A stretch of 64,000 bases of DNA from Solanum dulcamara. Its lineage: Eukaryota; Streptophyta; Magnoliopsida; Solanales; Solanaceae. The notes beneath the pieces were generated by a model, which searched no databases, was not told the DNA's origin, and was given only the letters and a program-made list of their open reading frames with translations. The stretch is from positions 1,364,001 to 1,428,000 of the forward strand of contig NC_077242.1 in NCBI RefSeq assembly GCF_947179165.1, given 5' to 3'. This document shows positions 1-9,716 of the stretch, piece by piece (positions within the stretch are counted from its first letter, which is position 1; every line of letters starts with the position of its first letter). The position numbers and the translations under genes were made by a program.

Positions 1-212
1 TGACCTGTTTGACTTGGCAAGAAATTTAAGAAAATAAAGAAAACTTTTGAATCTTGTGGTATAAAAATAAAGATATGGCAAATGTACTAAAATGTCCATT
101 AATTTTGTGGTCTTAAACATGTCATATGAAAAGTTGAAATCTAAAAATTGCTAAGAACTGAAAGAATCATTTTTTTTTAAACAGACTAGAAATGAAGGTG
201 AGTCAAACAAAT
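1..212. repeat. Stowaway-like MITE fragment
   Basis: The first 212 bases resemble the body and end of the complete Stowaway element at 39737-39984. Shared landmarks in the same order are a stretch reading like 'ttttgaatcttgtggt', one like 'aaacatgtcatatgaaaagtt', and the ending 'gtcaaacaaattga'. The left terminus lies outside the window, so only a fragment is present. Bases 213-590 downstream hold no gene that I can support. Confidence 0.6.
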
Positions 213-779
213 TGACAAGTAGCGTTTGGGTGGGAATTGTATTTGGAACATCTTAGCTAGCGGACATAGATCTGTATTTTCAACTTCCTAAAAAACTGGT
301 ATGAGTTTTCAAAAACCCAGTTTTGGGGAGAAATTTTACTCATTCGCAAAACTTAACATTTTAAAATAAAATGCATATCCAAACACAACTTAAAGTTCCA
401 AAAAATCTCAAATTTTCAAGTTTTAACTTTAAAATCTATTGTCAAACGGGAGCTTAATTGACTGTAAGCCATGAGTACTCAAAACTTATGTAGTAAACAT
501 ATTGTGTATGATGTAGCTGCAATGAAAATTGTTGATGTTTACAATGCATGTCTAAACACAAAAATGTTAATGGTAATATTGTCACTATTTTAAACTCCCA
601 AATCATGATAACCAAGGACGAATTCAGAATCTATAATTAATAGGTTCACAATATGCACACCTAGAAAATCAATCCTATTCCTTGCAACAAATGCAAATTC
701 CTTGTTTGAAAATGATATTTGTTTGCATTCACCTCTCAGAAATCAGAAGACATACCTTTAGTCTCTGCTAAATTAAACC

Positions 780-960
780 TACCCATCTAGTCCAAATAAA
801 CAGGTCCAAAATTCATATAAGCAAATCACCAGTTCATTCTCCATCAAATGTGGGACTCTAATACTCCCTTCACGCCCACACACAACTGAAGAGCGGATTG
901 GAAGCACAAACGAGGATTTACCTAGCTCTCATACCATGTAATAGACAAGGCGTGGAGAGT
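780..960 (-). mobile_element. TRIM/LARD-like LTR retrotransposon remnant
   Basis: On the minus strand the text reads 'ttacatggtatgagagc' near 926-942, close to the initiator-Met tRNA primer-binding site TGGTATCAGAGC with one change. About 60 bases further is a purine run ('gaagggag') followed by 'agagtcccacat', the usual start of a small LTR in TRIM elements. The internal region would then be under 100 bases and non-coding. The LTR boundaries are eroded and I could not pair them. Bases 960-1960 hold no convincing gene. Confidence 0.45.
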
Positions 961-1962
961 AACTTATCTCATTACTCAAAGATACAATGATATAGATACA
1001 TGAAGAAAATAAGCTAACCACGTTAACTAGATATTCAAATCCCTAAAATTCAGTATACCATCATATACATAATAATAGTGATACTGTAAATGAAAAATCA
1101 GAACAGAAGGGTTCATTCGAGAAAGTTACATTGTATATACAAGGTTTTTTTTTTATGTATATAGTAGCTGTTAAATCCCTTTATATGAAAGATAGAAAGT
1201 TTATATGAAATAAAAGGCAAAAAACAATGATTTACATCCATAAAGTCTGGCTGAGGATATGGGGAACTTGTTCTTTTTTCTCCCTGGAATTTCAAAATGC
1301 CGGTTCAGTTTGAGCACTGTGAAGTGAAAATTTTCAGAAAGCCTTAAAAATCATTCCTCTATAGATACACATTTTGTTCATCGCAGAACGAGGGCTCCCG
1401 TAGACTCCAAAAGAGAAAAGGTTACTTTTAAATAAGACGAAAGGCCAGCTAAGGCTTTTCTATATCACATGAGAGTGTGTATATGCAAAAAATGGTGATT
1501 AGTTTAATTAGGGAAAGTTATATTTACCAAAGCTTAACAATGAAAGGAAGGGATCAGCATAAGCACCAGTTCATATATAACATATCTGATAATTTTGCCA
1601 GAAAGAATGATAGACTCAACGTACTTTCAGTATTTGACCTCACTTGCTGAAACTGTCAAGGGTACAACTACAGAAGTCTATATATACCTCCTCCCCTCGC
1701 TGAAAAAATTAGAAACACAACTCCGAGACCTTCAATATAAAAGCATTTTATGCAATCTTTCCATTGATGTGCACAATAGGGGGAAAAAGCCCATTAGCTA
1801 TAGAGTCATGCCGATATATACATTTCGCCTAGGTAAATCAAAAACCTATAAAATTAGGAAAATATCAGGGACCAGGAGCGGGGATGACTGAATATTCATT
1901 GCGATATGATATAGGATAGGTCTGTTCTTTACCATAGTTCACAAAACAAGATTCCAGTGTCA

Positions 1963-2202
1963 TCAAAGCTGAAGCAGAGGCAGCGCCATTACAACACCAA
2001 AAATTGAAACTAGCAACATCACCAACCAAGTTGGGAAAGATTTCTTCTGTTGGTTTTTGACATGCTTCACTCTCTCCACTTCATCCTTTGTGGAATTGCC
2101 ATGCGGCTCTTCCAAGACTGGTCTAGACTTTTGTGTTTCAGCTGTCATGGATGATACCTGCTCTGGACTTGGTGCAACATCAGCTGATTTTTCTAGTTTG
2201 AC
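1963..2202 (-). CDS. Last exon of an unidentified tail-anchored protein (partial)
   Basis: The minus strand carries an open C-terminal stretch of about 80 residues ending at a TGA at 1963-1965. It begins roughly VKLEKSADVAPSPEQ, continues as a Lys/Glu-rich hydrophilic segment, and ends in a basic patch (KNQQKK) followed by one hydrophobic segment of about 20 residues (FPTWLVMLLVSIFGVVM) and a short tail. That layout, a charged cytosolic part plus a single C-terminal membrane span and almost nothing after it, is typical of tail-anchored ER or outer-membrane proteins. I do not recognise the family. The upstream exons are not identifiable: a MITE (2206-2593) lies directly against the 5' edge of the exon and retroelement sequence follows. 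The acceptor could be the TTAG formed by the MITE target duplication, or an internal AG at 'aaactag'. The gene may be intact with further exons beyond the repeats, or truncated. Confidence 0.45.
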   Translation of the reverse strand, partial: VKLEKSADVAPSPEQVSSMTAETQKSRPVLEEPHGNSTKDEVERVKHVKNQQKKSFPTWLVMLLVSIFGVVMALPLLQL

Positions 2203-2205
2203 TAA

Positions 2206-2593
2206 GAGCCCGTTTGGATGGGCTTTAACTTGGTCAAAATCAACTTAAAACGTTTTTTTAACCTTTTGGATGTGTTTGCCTAATGCTAACTTTAAGCCAT
2301 AAATTCTTAAAGTCATTAAAAAATGACAAGTTAGGATTCCTAACTTTTTTTTTCCAAGTGTTTAAAGTCATTTTCTTTGACCATGGAAATTACTTTTATA
2401 TCCCTTATATGTTAACTAAATTCCAAACTACCCTTTTTATTCTTTTAACCCTAAAATTCACATCATTTTTCTCATTTAAGCATTTTTATCCAAACACTCA
2501 ACTGCTTATTTATAAAAATAACTTTCAGCACTTCAAAGTTCTAAAAACACTTCATACATAAAAGTTACTTTTTAAGTCCATCCAAACGGGCTC
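2206..2593. mobile_element. Tourist-like (PIF/Harbinger) MITE, 388 bp
   Basis: Terminal inverted repeats GAGCCCGTTTGGATGG and CCATCCAAACGGGCTC bound a 388-base AT-rich non-coding body, and both sides carry the direct duplication TAA (2203-2205 and 2594-2596). A three-base TWA target duplication with this terminus is characteristic of Tourist-like elements mobilised by PIF/Harbinger transposases. The element abuts the terminal exon of the minus-strand tail-anchored gene. Confidence 0.85.
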
Positions 2594-2599
2594 TAAGTC

Positions 2600-3149
2600 A
2601 TTGGTAGTAGCTATTTTCTAGGTTTTAGTTGTTACTTTGTTATTTGGTTCAGTTGTGGTATTTTTAATTATACTAGTGTAGATTTATTTTTCTAGAGTTT
2701 AGGAGAAGTGGTTTAATGGGAATATGATTCCTAAAAGTATGTAAGCCTTATAAGGCCACTCAACGTATGGAATGAAGTATCAAGCCATTTTTCTCTGCAA
2801 ACAGTTTCATAGTTTTCTTCTCTTCCTTTCTTCCTTGTTAACTTTCTTTTCGATTATAAAGCTTTTGATTGTGCTTAGTTTAACACTTTGTATCAGAGCC
2901 AGCACAATGAATGATCTCCAAGTAGTTGGCAGAGTCAAAAAGCTTAATAACCAGAATTATAATACATGGGCAACATGTATAGTGTCTTATATGCAAGGGC
3001 AAGATCTTTGCGAAGTTGTCAAAGGAAGTGAAGTTACACAACCAGAGGCAGAGGATGCAAATGAAACATTGCGTAAGTGGAAGATCAAAGAAGGCAAAGC
3101 AATGTTTGCACTCAAAACAACAATCGACAAAGATGTGTTGGAGCATGTG
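2600..3149 (+). mobile_element. Ty1/Copia retrotransposon fragment: LTR end, PBS and gag N-terminus
   Basis: An LTR-like stretch with a leader resembling R-U5 ('ttttctctgcaaacag') ends near 2885. It is followed by 'tttgtatcagagcc' at 2887-2900, a slightly altered initiator-Met primer-binding site, and then an ATG at 2907. The ORF from 2907 to 3149 (81 residues) begins MNDLQVVGRVKKLNNQNYNTW, the start of a Copia gag with the conserved F/LxxxNYxxW pattern, and stops abruptly after DVLEHV at 3149, where unrelated sequence begins. No pol, integrase or second LTR follows. It is a dead fragment. An in-frame longer ORF from 2772 only reads back into the LTR. Confidence 0.7.
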
Positions 3150-4531
3150 TAACACCCCAATTTTTTTTTCGCCAAGACTCAAACCGTTCTTCATATATGT
3201 GTAGACTCGAAGTGAATAACTTGTAATTTTATATATGAGTTAGGATCAATTTCTAAGTATTTGAAGAGTATTATAGGTGGTTTAGGGTCATAATGGTTCT
3301 CTAACACCAAGCCGAGTCTAGAGAATTTCTATCGACTAAGTTTTTGAATGAGTTCGTATAAGGATCAACTTTGAACGACCATATATCCTATCATATAATG
3401 AATTGGGTGTCCTATGAGTATCAAATTAAATGTCTTTGAGTCTTCTTTTCAACGCCACCAAGATTGTATTTTTTGGAGTTCGGAGTCAAAAGTTATGACC
3501 ATTTTACTATAGACCATCATTGCAGAAAATTCAGGCCTGGAGCTGCAGTGGCGCCCCGGTGCCACTATAGCGCCCGAAACTAGTCTCTGAAGTTTGTCCC
3601 TTGGCGCGATGCGCCACTATAGTGCCTGCAGGTTTTTGAATGCGTTTTTCTGTTTTTTCTTGAGAAAAGGGTATTATGGACCTTTCCCACCCATCCTATA
3701 TCTAAAACACTGCCCCAGATATCACCATTTCTGCCCCCCACATCAGTTTCTAAGGGTTTTCTCTCCAAAAACACCCAAGAATGTTGAGAGCAAGATTTGA
3801 GAGAAGAAGAAGAAAAGCTAGGTGTCAAGCCATTCCTTCAAGTCTTGATTTCCTTCAATCTTCAAGTATGTAAGGCTAACCTAAAATATGGATTGAGTTC
3901 TTCCATATGCCCCATAGATGTGTTGGATGGAAGTTGTGAAAGGCTTGAACCTTCTATGAAGGTTTTCTTGAATTTTTCCTAAACTATAAAATATTTTTAT
4001 ATACTATTAATTGATTGATGATTTTTATGACTTGAATTATTGAATAATTATCTTTCATATTTATTTCATAAACCTTGGCTATATATTGGCTACAAATGAT
4101 TTTTTGTCTATAAATTCATATGTATTGATGGTGTTCTTGAGTTGTGTTTTGTTGAGAGTATGGATTCATGTATTCATTCACATGAACCCAAGATGAGATT
4201 TCTTTTTTTTTTCATAATTGTTTTGAGGTTGAGATTGATGGTTTTTGTGTATATGTATTGATTGGAATGAAAAGAATGAATTGAGATAGCTATGAATGTG
4301 AATGGCATAAAAAGGAACGAAACCTTGGTAGAGCTAGTATGTCCTTTTGTCTCTATAAATTGAACATAGAATTAAATAAGGATTTTGGAGCAAGATGTTT
4401 GATGATGATGTGAATGATGATGTTTGATGATGATGTGAATGATGATGAGGTGAATGATGTTTATTTAACTAAGGAAAAATGATTGATAAAGAGGTTATGT
4501 TGATGATGATGTTTTGAGATGGAATGGATTG
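3150..4531 (+). repeat. LTR-like block of unknown family (possible Gypsy solo LTR)
   Basis: The sequence changes character at 3150, where the text TGTAACACCCC begins; many plant Gypsy LTRs start this way. The block is about 1.38 kb, non-coding, and separates two Copia fragments of opposite orientation. It includes a GC-rich segment around 3540-3630 with repeated 'gcgcc.. ccactatag' words and a 25-base tandem repeat at 4394-4443 (two identical units). No clear 3' terminus or target duplication was found, so solo-LTR status is an inference. Confidence 0.35.
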
Positions 4532-5757
4532 GAGTCTAATGTTCATACATCTTTATTTTTATAGACCCAATACCAATAACATCCAAAGCATGATCTTCTC
4601 CCATGAACACAGACCCTACTTAGATAAGATTATATTGATGGAACCATTCTCTCCTGGAAGTCATGTGTCATGTTGCTCCTGTGTCCATGATCCAGACATT
4701 AGTGAAATATTTTCTACCTTTATTATTTGATATTTCTTCACTACATAAAATATCGCCATCATCCAAGGTACTTGCAACATTCCCTTGAGCATTTGATGAC
4801 TCAGGGTGTTCACTCTTCTTCTTGAACCGATAATCTTTTTTGAAGTGCCCTTTCTCGCCACAGTTGTAACACTTGATATTCTTCTTACTTCTTGATTGAG
4901 ATCTACCGTGATTGTGACTTTCACTGGGGCCACATTCGATTGGTCTTTCTCTCACCATCATCAAAGCTTCAGATTGCTGCGAACTTGCTTGTCCGTCTTT
5001 CTTATTTTTGCGCTGATTTTCTTCTTCTAAGACAGCTACTGCAATTTCATCAAAAACTAGACTATCTATATTGTTTGCCAGGTTGATGATGAGTTGAACA
5101 TACGAGTCAGGCAGACTTTGAAGTAGAAGCTCCGCACGTTCAGTCCCCTCTATTTTGCAACCCATTGTTGTAAGTTGCAAAAATAGAGTATTCAAAGTAT
5201 TGATGTGTTCAGTAACCGACATGGACTCTGCCATTCGAAGAGTATACAATCTTCTTTTTAAGAAGATTTTATTATGCAAAGACTTGGCCTCATACAATCC
5301 CATAAGAGTATCCCATATTTCCTTGGCCGTCCGTTTTTCAGCCATACTAGACAACACTTGATCAGCTAGTGCCAAGTGTAGATCAGCAATTGCGTTGCTG
5401 TCTATGTCGTTCCACTTGCTATCATCAGTAAAGTCTGTGGGCGTGTTTTCAATCGCAGCTAAGCAATTGTCTGTTTCTCAATATCATTCTTATTTTCATT
5501 TTCTACAATGAGAAATTAGTCCCATTGAATTTCTCAACGTCAAACTTTATTCTATTCGATATTGTTATTTGTTTCACACCCTTCTAGATTGTTTCTGAAT
5601 ATTTTTGCGAACAATCATGACAAACTGTACCGTCACCAAAATTTACTATTCATGTGAATAGTACTTTTCACTAAATTTTAGTATTCACGAAAATTTACTA
5701 TTCACAAATAGTACCTTCACATAAAATAGAAAGAATAACCGTGGGATCTGATACCAC
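4532..5757 (-). pseudogene. Decayed Ty1/Copia gag-protease fragment
   Basis: On the minus strand this is the gag region of a Copia element. It reads from about 5480 down through a continuous frame at 5375-4668: the gag domain with ALADQVLSSMAEKRTAKEIW, LYEAKSLHNKIFLKRRLY and LLLQSLPDSY blocks, a zinc knuckle CYNCGEKGHFKKDY, and the protease active-site motif DTGAT. The frame then hits TGA where a residue before HMTSRREWFH is expected, and again TAA about 50 bases on. The fourth zinc ligand of the knuckle is Tyr instead of Cys. Homology ends near 4532, so reverse transcriptase, RNase H and integrase are absent. A primer-binding site (GTGGTATCAGATCCC on the minus strand, 5741-5757) links it to the LTR that follows. 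It is non-functional. Confidence 0.85.
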
Positions 5758-6300
5758 TGTTAGAGGGAGAAAGCACCACAACTAAAGTTTGATATGATAA
5801 TAAATAATAAAAATAAATTAGACACGAGAATTTTACGTGAAAACCCCTCAAACAGATAGAGGGGAAAAATCATGGGGTAGAAGGATCTTACTATGATAAT
5901 ATGAGAGTACACTGCTCTCAAATACAAGGAGAAAACAACAGTAACACTTCTCTCTTATAAAAGGAACAACTCACTAAAGAGGACACTCAAGACTATAATA
6001 TTTATCTTGGTATATAACTCTCTTTGTTTTCTTACTCTTTTGGATTGTATTTTGTGGATAAGCTAAATGAGGGCAAGAGGCCCTCTATTTATTGGAAACT
6101 AGAAACACGTAAAATCCGCGTACTGCACCTCCCTTTTTTGACTATGCGTTCAAAACGTGTTTTGTTTCCTTTTTGACTATGCATTTTGTTCCCTTTTTGA
6201 CTACGCGTTCAAAATTCGTTTTGTAGTATTTGACTATCTTGCAGCGAGCAACATGAATTTTCGGAGAAAACAATAAACAGGGAGCATCAAAATATTTTTT
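5758..6300 (-). mobile_element. 5' LTR of the minus-strand Copia element (far boundary unresolved)
   Basis: On the minus strand this LTR ends ...CTCTAACA immediately before the primer-binding site at 5741-5757. It contains a promoter-like 'caataaatagaggg' near 6090 and, upstream of that, short direct repeats of a 'gcatagtcaaaaa' word (6140-6225) that look like a U3 enhancer array. The outer end was not found. A possible terminus is TGTTAG on the minus strand at about 6577-6582, which would give an 825-base LTR. No matching 3' LTR is in the window. Confidence 0.55.
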
Positions 6301-7148
6301 ATAAGGTTTCTTCTAGACTCTCAAATTTCCAAAAGTAAACAAGCCAATAATTTCACTTATTGTTAATAACGGCAATGTCTAGATCAACTTGTACGCATCT
6401 TGATTAATGCATTGGCTACCTACTGCCTCCCATAATGTAAGATTGTGTAAGGAATAGATTCGAAAATTTTCTGATGATTTATTCATTGATGATGTGTTGC
6501 TTTATACAGAATTGTTGTTATGCTACCAGACGAAAAAATAGAATGTTATAGTGTTTGTACAGCTGTGTATTCTGCACTAACAAATATTCTAACCTAAAAT
6601 GTCTACAATATTCTGAGTTGGGCTCAACTAGTCTGATAAATTGTTTGGGTCACTTCTTCAATAATTGCTCTTTGTTTTATGAGGCCCATTTGGGAATAAT
6701 CTTAACTAAGCCCAATGCTGGAATAAAATGAACCCAGACCAAATTTTAAGAAACAGACAAGGATAGACTTTTATCTTCTTCTTCCTTTGTCTTTTTTGTC
6801 TGAGACTCTTCAGTAACCTCGGTAATGTCGATACCATTGTCAACACATAAGCACAGGTATTCAGTAACACTGTCCACCAAAACTTAGCTATCATCCGAAT
6901 CAATCAATCAACATTATATATTTGAATCAAAATTAACATATCTTCCAAAGTAACAGATGATTATCCCCATGATAAAATGCATGTGTTAAGTCTCCAAACA
7001 CCATTTCTCAGCAAGAGCAATAACCAAATCACTATGCAGATAAATCTTCATTATATCAGTGTTTATATGTCTAAATTTATGATCAAAATTAAGCAATTTG
7101 ACTCTATAAATTCGAACAATGTCGTATAAAATTGAGACAGAGGGAGTA

Positions 7149-7579
7149 CTCACTTTATCTCAATTTATGGCATCCTCTGTATTTCGAAAGTCAAATTTTT
7201 TAAACAACTGTTAATTCATACATGAAATTTTTGAGTTATTTTGAAATAAAATTTATATATACAATAGCTTACTCAGAATTTTGAATAAGCTGTATTGATA
7301 TTTAGAGCATAAAGGATTAAAAAAAAAAAACGCCAAGCAACATCTTATGTCAAGTGTTGTCATTTGTTCTATATATCACTTTATGCTTAGTTATGTATTT
7401 AACAAAAAATTCCAACGTAACGACATCACTTGACGCCCCTTCTCTTAATATGATCCACCCATGTTTAAGAACTATGTATAAAGTACTACGTTATGATATA
7501 CGTAAAGAAATCACGGACAAAGAATTTTTTTGTTTAATTTTCAAAATCTAAATAGTATTACATAAATTGAGACGAAAAG
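7149..7579. mobile_element. Stowaway-like MITE, long variant
   Basis: It begins CTCACTTTATCTCAATTTATGG and ends CATAAATTGAGACGAAAAG, an imperfect inverted pair flanked by TA on both sides (7147-7148 and 7580-7581). At 431 bases it is longer than its relatives in this window, so it probably carries an insertion. Another Stowaway terminus (AAATTGAGACAGAGGGAG) ends at 7146, sharing the same TA, so two elements are abutted. Confidence 0.6.
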
Positions 7580-8247
7580 TATAGGGCAAATGCACTGAAA
7601 AGTTTCCGGTTGTTTTGGTTTATACTATCTTTCAGTCTGGGCATGAAAAATAAGAAGCACAATATCAGCTTAAAATTCCGTTTATAGGCAAACAAACATT
7701 TAGCTGCTTTAAAAAGGTGTAAAAGTTTTTAAACCCTTGAATTTTTTTAATTTATATTTTTCTTTTCAAAACGTTTAATTTATCTAAATGATCATGTAAA
7801 TTGAAGTGTTCAACTGACACGATGAGGATGCACAAGTTGAGATATTTTGATGTGTATATTAAAAGTTTGAATATTTACTTGTCAGTTAAGGCAAAGTTTA
7901 AATGTTCGTTTATATATTGTCAACTATATATGGTTCACGTATTAATAATGTACATGTTTTAGAACATGCCAAATATCAATGTACCTGGTGGTACAATATG
8001 AACCTTACGCCCTGTCATATTTTGTTTTGTCATAATTTTCATCACAAATATCCCCCTCTTTACGTTGACAATCAACATACTGCAATCGTTTTCTTCTATC
8101 AGAACTTGGGATTTGAGGCATACACATGTAAAGTTTAAGTAATATACAAAGTCAGCAATGGCAGAGCCATATTATTCAAAGGTTGTCAATTGACACACCT
8201 TCACTTCAAAATAAAAAGTATATTTTGTAGATAAGTAAGAACTTTTT

Positions 8248-8252
<5 letters not shown>

Positions 8253-8279
<27 letters not shown>
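8253..8279. repeat. (TA)n microsatellite
   Basis: An uninterrupted TA dinucleotide tract of about 27 bases, a few dozen bases before the Stowaway element at 8313. Confidence 0.95.
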
Positions 8280-8312
8280 CTATGTGAATTTCATCGTATA
8301 TACATTTTCATA

Positions 8313-8568
8313 CTCCCACTATCCCAATTTATGTGGATTTTTCATTCTTCGAGAGTGAAACAATTTAAGTTTGGCTGAGAATTTGCACATGGAATCTTCA
8401 TTTTTAAATGAATTTTATATATTTGTAAACTACATAAAAAAATATTATAAGTCACAGTAATTGATACTTCAAAATATTTTAAAAATATATTTAAAAAATT
8501 ACAATCAAAGATAGACTTATTTGAATCTCGAAATCCAAAAAAAGCTACATGAATTAGGTCGAAGGGAG
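8313..8568. mobile_element. Stowaway MITE, 256 bp
   Basis: Inverted termini CTCCCACTATCCCAATTTATG and CATGAATTAGGTCGAAGGGAG, with TA duplications at 8311-8312 and 8569-8570. The body is AT-rich and non-coding and shares internal words with the Stowaway elements at 39737 and 30178. Confidence 0.75.
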
Positions 8569-9108
8569 TATTTATTTGTTGTATTGCAGCAGATAATAAA
8601 TCTTATTTTCAATATTTCAAAATATTACATTTTAAACTTCTTTTTGACCATTATTTTAAAGTTGAAATTTGAAAATTTGAGTTATTAAAGTTGTCAAATT
8701 TCTTGACAATCTATGATCAAACACTAACCAAAATATATTTAATACAATAAATTTTTAAAATCTACAGTCAAACACTAATTTAAAAATATTAATTACACTA
8801 AATTTTCAAAAATTTTGATCAAATATTAACTAAAAAAATATTAAATTACACTAAATTTACAGAATCTATTGTCAAAAATTATTAATTACACTAAAACTCA
8901 TTTTTAACAGTGTATAACCCTTAAAAACTCATTTTTCTTTTGTTATTGATTTTTTAAATTACAATATTATTAGTTAGTGACTCACGACCTTTTATATAGC
9001 TCAATTAGTACATTTGGAAGTGACTAAAAGGATAAAAAGTGTCAGGCAAATAAAACACAGCAGCTATTGTCAGTATAGAACATTTCCTTTTTTTGTATAC
9101 AATTTAAG

Positions 9109-9530
9109 GGTGTGTTTGGTTGGAAGGAAAATGTATTTGCGGAAAATATTTTTTGAAAATAAGTGAAATAATTAATTATTTTCTAGTGTTAAAAACAATA
9201 TGAAAATATGATAGGTTGGGAGGTGGGGGCTCGGGGGGGGGGGGGGGGGGTTGTTACTATCTTTTTTTTTATTATTATTATTTATTTCTTGTACTTCCGT
9301 TACGTTTTTCTAAATTGCTTTAGTTATTTTTTTTTGAGATAAGGATTTCTCAGAAATAAACTCTCTACTTTTATTGTAAAGATAAAATTTGCCTACTCAC
9401 GCACCATTACTTGAAACTACATATGTTACTATTGCTTTTTGTTTTATAGCAAAAATATGTTTGACCAGCCAAACATAACTAAATTAAAAACGTTTTCTGG
9501 AAGATATTTTTCTCTATACCAAACAACAAT
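9109..9530. repeat. Probable hAT-type MITE containing an 18-base G run
   Basis: It starts GTGTGTTTGGTTGGAAGGAAAA and ends near 'tataccaaacaacaa', a loose inverted pair seen in many plant hAT-like miniature elements. A homopolymer of 18 G lies at 9233-9250 inside it. A related end ('ccaccacaccaaacacgc') is at about 56140-56162 in the SGP1 gene. The exact ends and target duplication are not certain. Confidence 0.4.
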
Positions 9531-9716
9531 TGGTCAAAAAAAAAGGTTCCCTTACCTGAAAATATCAAGTAATGATTATTAAAATCAATTTCATACAACA
9601 AACACACTGAAAATCTTTTCTTTTCTTCATTTTTTTTCAGTACAAAGACTCTTCTTGTCTCTTAAGTAAAGAAAAGAAACTCACTCTCTTGGTGAAACTT
9701 CCATTTTGAAAAATCA

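Larger units (their letters stand above)
6301..9108. other. Gene-free repeat-rich stretch
   Basis: No coding region can be supported here. The stretch holds possible retroelement remnants (6400-6720), the end of a Stowaway element at about 7081-7146, two further Stowaway elements listed separately, a TA microsatellite (8253-8279), and several short AT-rich repeats of a 'caaacactaa..aaaatattaa' type between 8690 and 8900. All open frames are short and show no family resemblance. Confidence 0.6.
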
